From Oceanospirillum sp048268485 (GTDB lineage Bacteria > Pseudomonadota > Gammaproteobacteria > Pseudomonadales > Halomonadaceae), in contig JBLWVL010000002.1 in the NCBI GenBank assembly GCA_048268485.1, forward strand, positions 1-64,000: DNA of 64,000 nucleotides. Direction: 5' to 3'. The translations under genes and the position numbers were made by a program. Of the stretch, positions 62,744 to 64,000 are shown piece after piece. How positions within the stretch are numbered: the first letter of the stretch is position 1; the number at the start of each line of letters is the position of its first letter. The notes beneath the pieces were generated by a model. That model was not told the DNA's origin. It was given only the letters and a program-made list of their open reading frames with translations, and searched no databases.

Positions 62744-63385
62744 TCAGGTGGTATCATCCTGCTGATATTGCCAGCGGCGCCAGCGGGATACATCCTCAGG
62801 ATAATCCACATCCCAAAGCTCCGGTAACAGCTTCACTTGCAGACCTAAACAGGCAGCATTTGATAATGTTTCTGACAGAACCGTTTTACTTCCCCAGTTG
62901 ACCTGATCAAACAAAGCATCCGGCAGCCTGCTACTGCACCCAATTAGTACATACCCTCCATCTTCCGCCGGGTTCAGAACTAAACCGCACTCATTATCCA
63001 GTGCAGAGAAAGCGCTCTTAATAACCCCAGGGGAAAGAAGCGGGCAATCACTACCAACCAAAAGAACCTGCTCAAAGCTTTCAAGCCCTTTATTAAGAGC
63101 TACCAGCATTTTCTGACCAAGATCCCCTTCAACCTGTTGAACAAGGGTAAAACCCTGAGCCTCGAAGGGAGTCAGAAACGGGTGCCTAAGATTACCTGCA
63201 ATATGCAACTGCCGTTCCTCAGCCTCTGAAGCCAGCAACGCTTCGGCAGTAACTGAGACCAACTCACAATGCAAATCAACCGTTTCTGAAGGCTTAAAGC
63301 CACTTAACAATCGTGTTTTTACCTTCCCTTCCACTGGCTCTTTGGCGAACTGAATAATTAACCGTCTTCTTTCTGAACCTTGCAT
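62744..63385 (-). CDS. TIGR04282-family glycosyltransferase (DUF2064)
   Basis: 213 residues, GT-A-like fold: LIIQFAKEPVEGKVKTRLL at the N terminus, LLVGSDCPLLSPGVI and LNPAEDGGYVLIGC. This family is often labelled arsenosugar biosynthesis glycosyltransferase, but the true substrate is uncertain. Its ATG lies 28 bp inside the preceding gene of the partner family, implying coupled translation. Convergent with the PilZ gene, 9 bp apart. Confidence 0.88.
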   Translation of the reverse strand: MQGSERRRLIIQFAKEPVEGKVKTRLLSGFKPSETVDLHCELVSVTAEALLASEAEERQLHIAGNLRHPFLTPFEAQGFTLVQQVEGDLGQKMLVALNKGLESFEQVLLVGSDCPLLSPGVIKSAFSALDNECGLVLNPAEDGGYVLIGCSSRLPDALFDQVNWGSKTVLSETLSNAACLGLQVKLLPELWDVDYPEDVSRWRRWQYQQDDTT

Positions 63386-64000
63386 AAAGCATCACCTGTG
63401 TTGATATCAGGGCAATTTTCAAATGAAACCTCCCGTACTCTGATATCTGATTTCAATTCATAGCCGGGATAATAAGAGGCAGCAAGAGTTTCAGCCGGAA
63501 TACCCAGAAAATAAGCCAGGCGAAACTGCCACATAAGAAAAATGGTGCGCCACACCCCCTTCTCTTGCCAGCGCCGGGAAGAGGTCCGCACTTTGTTCCT
63601 GATACAAACCGGGGAGGTTATTCTTTTCAGTCGCGTGCTAAGCTCAACATCCTCCATTAAAGGCTGTAATGGGAAACCTCCGACCCGATCAAAAAGGTCA
63701 CGACTGACAAAAATACTCTGATCCCCGGTAGCAATACCTGTTACACGTGATCGAATATTCATCAAGCCAGAGATCACCGGGAACATCCAGTGGCCAGGGG
63801 AAAGGCAAACATCAAAGCGTCCCCAACAGGATTTTCCTTCCAGCGATGACAAAGTGCAAACAGTAGAATCAGGAAGCAAGGTATCCACATGCTGAAACAA
63901 TAGCAGGTCACCCTTTGCCACAGCAGCCCCTGCATTCATCTGTCGGGCACGGCCAGCACCCGACACCAAAACCCGATCAACCCAGGGTGCAACATGGCTT
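63358..64000 (-). CDS. TIGR04283-family glycosyltransferase, 5' end beyond the window
   Basis: At least 213 residues read openly to the window edge, so the true start lies past 64000. GT2-type features: GRARQMNAGAAVAKGDLLLF, HVDTLLP with the metal-binding acidic residue, ATGDQSIFVSRDLFDRVGGFP, MEDVELSTRLK, and a C-terminal hydrophobic helix. It normally pairs with the TIGR04282 partner, as here with a 28-bp overlap. Missing is the start motif and probably about 25 residues. Confidence 0.88.
   Translation of the reverse strand, partial: SHVAPWVDRVLVSGAGRARQMNAGAAVAKGDLLLFQHVDTLLPDSTVCTLSSLEGKSCWGRFDVCLSPGHWMFPVISGLMNIRSRVTGIATGDQSIFVSRDLFDRVGGFPLQPLMEDVELSTRLKRITSPVCIRNKVRTSSRRWQEKGVWRTIFLMWQFRLAYFLGIPAETLAASYYPGYELKSDIRVREVSFENCPDINTGDALCKVQKEDG

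Overview
The window reads as a chromosomal segment of a marine gammaproteobacterium of the Oceanospirillales/Oceanospirillaceae type (inference). The evidence is gene content and order: several blocks match the order I know from Pseudomonas and relatives (rpsU-dnaG-rpoD with tsaD-folB-folK-cca; lptD-surA-pdxA-rsmA-apaG-apaH divergent from amgK-murU-djlA; rpe-gph-trpE-trpGDC followed by crp-osmC-speD-coq7). Ubiquinone synthesis, polar-type flagellar genes, polyhydroxyalkanoate granule genes and fatty-acid acyl-CoA dehydrogenases fit the same group. No rRNA, tRNA, CRISPR array, insertion sequence or prophage was seen.

Layout. 0-5 kb: two tandem acyl-CoA dehydrogenase paralogues, the second behind a PsrA-like operator, then a SprA-related HExxH protein. 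5.4-13 kb: rpoD, dnaG, rpsU, tsaD, folB, folK, cca. 13-15.3 kb: a small lipoprotein, flgP and flgT behind a canonical sigma-28 promoter. 15.4-25.7 kb: glpE-like rhodanese, apaH, apaG, rsmA, pdxA, surA and lptD, then amgK-murU peptidoglycan recycling and djlA. 25.7-34.9 kb: a DUF3530 lipase-like protein, then rpe, gph and trpE/G/D/C. A two-gene ATPase plus PD-(D/E)XK-like nuclease cassette sits between rpe and gph, and a short Trp-rich leader peptide precedes trpE. 35.5-40.4 kb: an AT-rich arginine deiminase cluster (arcD-arcA-arcB-arcC) that looks inserted between trpC and the crp block. 40.7-47 kb: a GGDEF/EAL protein, crp, an OsmC-family gene, speD, a small membrane protein and coq7. 47-54 kb: ackA with a Pta/Ptb-type partner, HinT, a chemoreceptor, a PrkB-type kinase, a thioesterase and purD. 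54-58 kb: phasin, phaR, an unrecognised gene, yigZ-type, a stand-alone LexA-type S24 protein with an SOS-box-like site, and bcp. 58-62.7 kb: cheR, cheV, flgA, flgM (sigma-28 promoter), flgN and a YcgR-like PilZ protein. 62.7-64 kb: two glycosyltransferases of the TIGR04282/TIGR04283 type, the last cut by the window edge.

Working together: flgM and flgN, and separately the lipoprotein-flgP-flgT unit, carry matching TAAA-N15-GCCGATAA promoters, so both look like FliA-dependent flagellar genes. The best candidates for something undescribed are the ATPase/nuclease pair in the rpe-gph interval and the SOS-box-associated LexA-like protein that lacks a DNA-binding domain. Several real starts are TTG codons supported by good Shine-Dalgarno sequences (folB, flgT, trpC, flgA and others).
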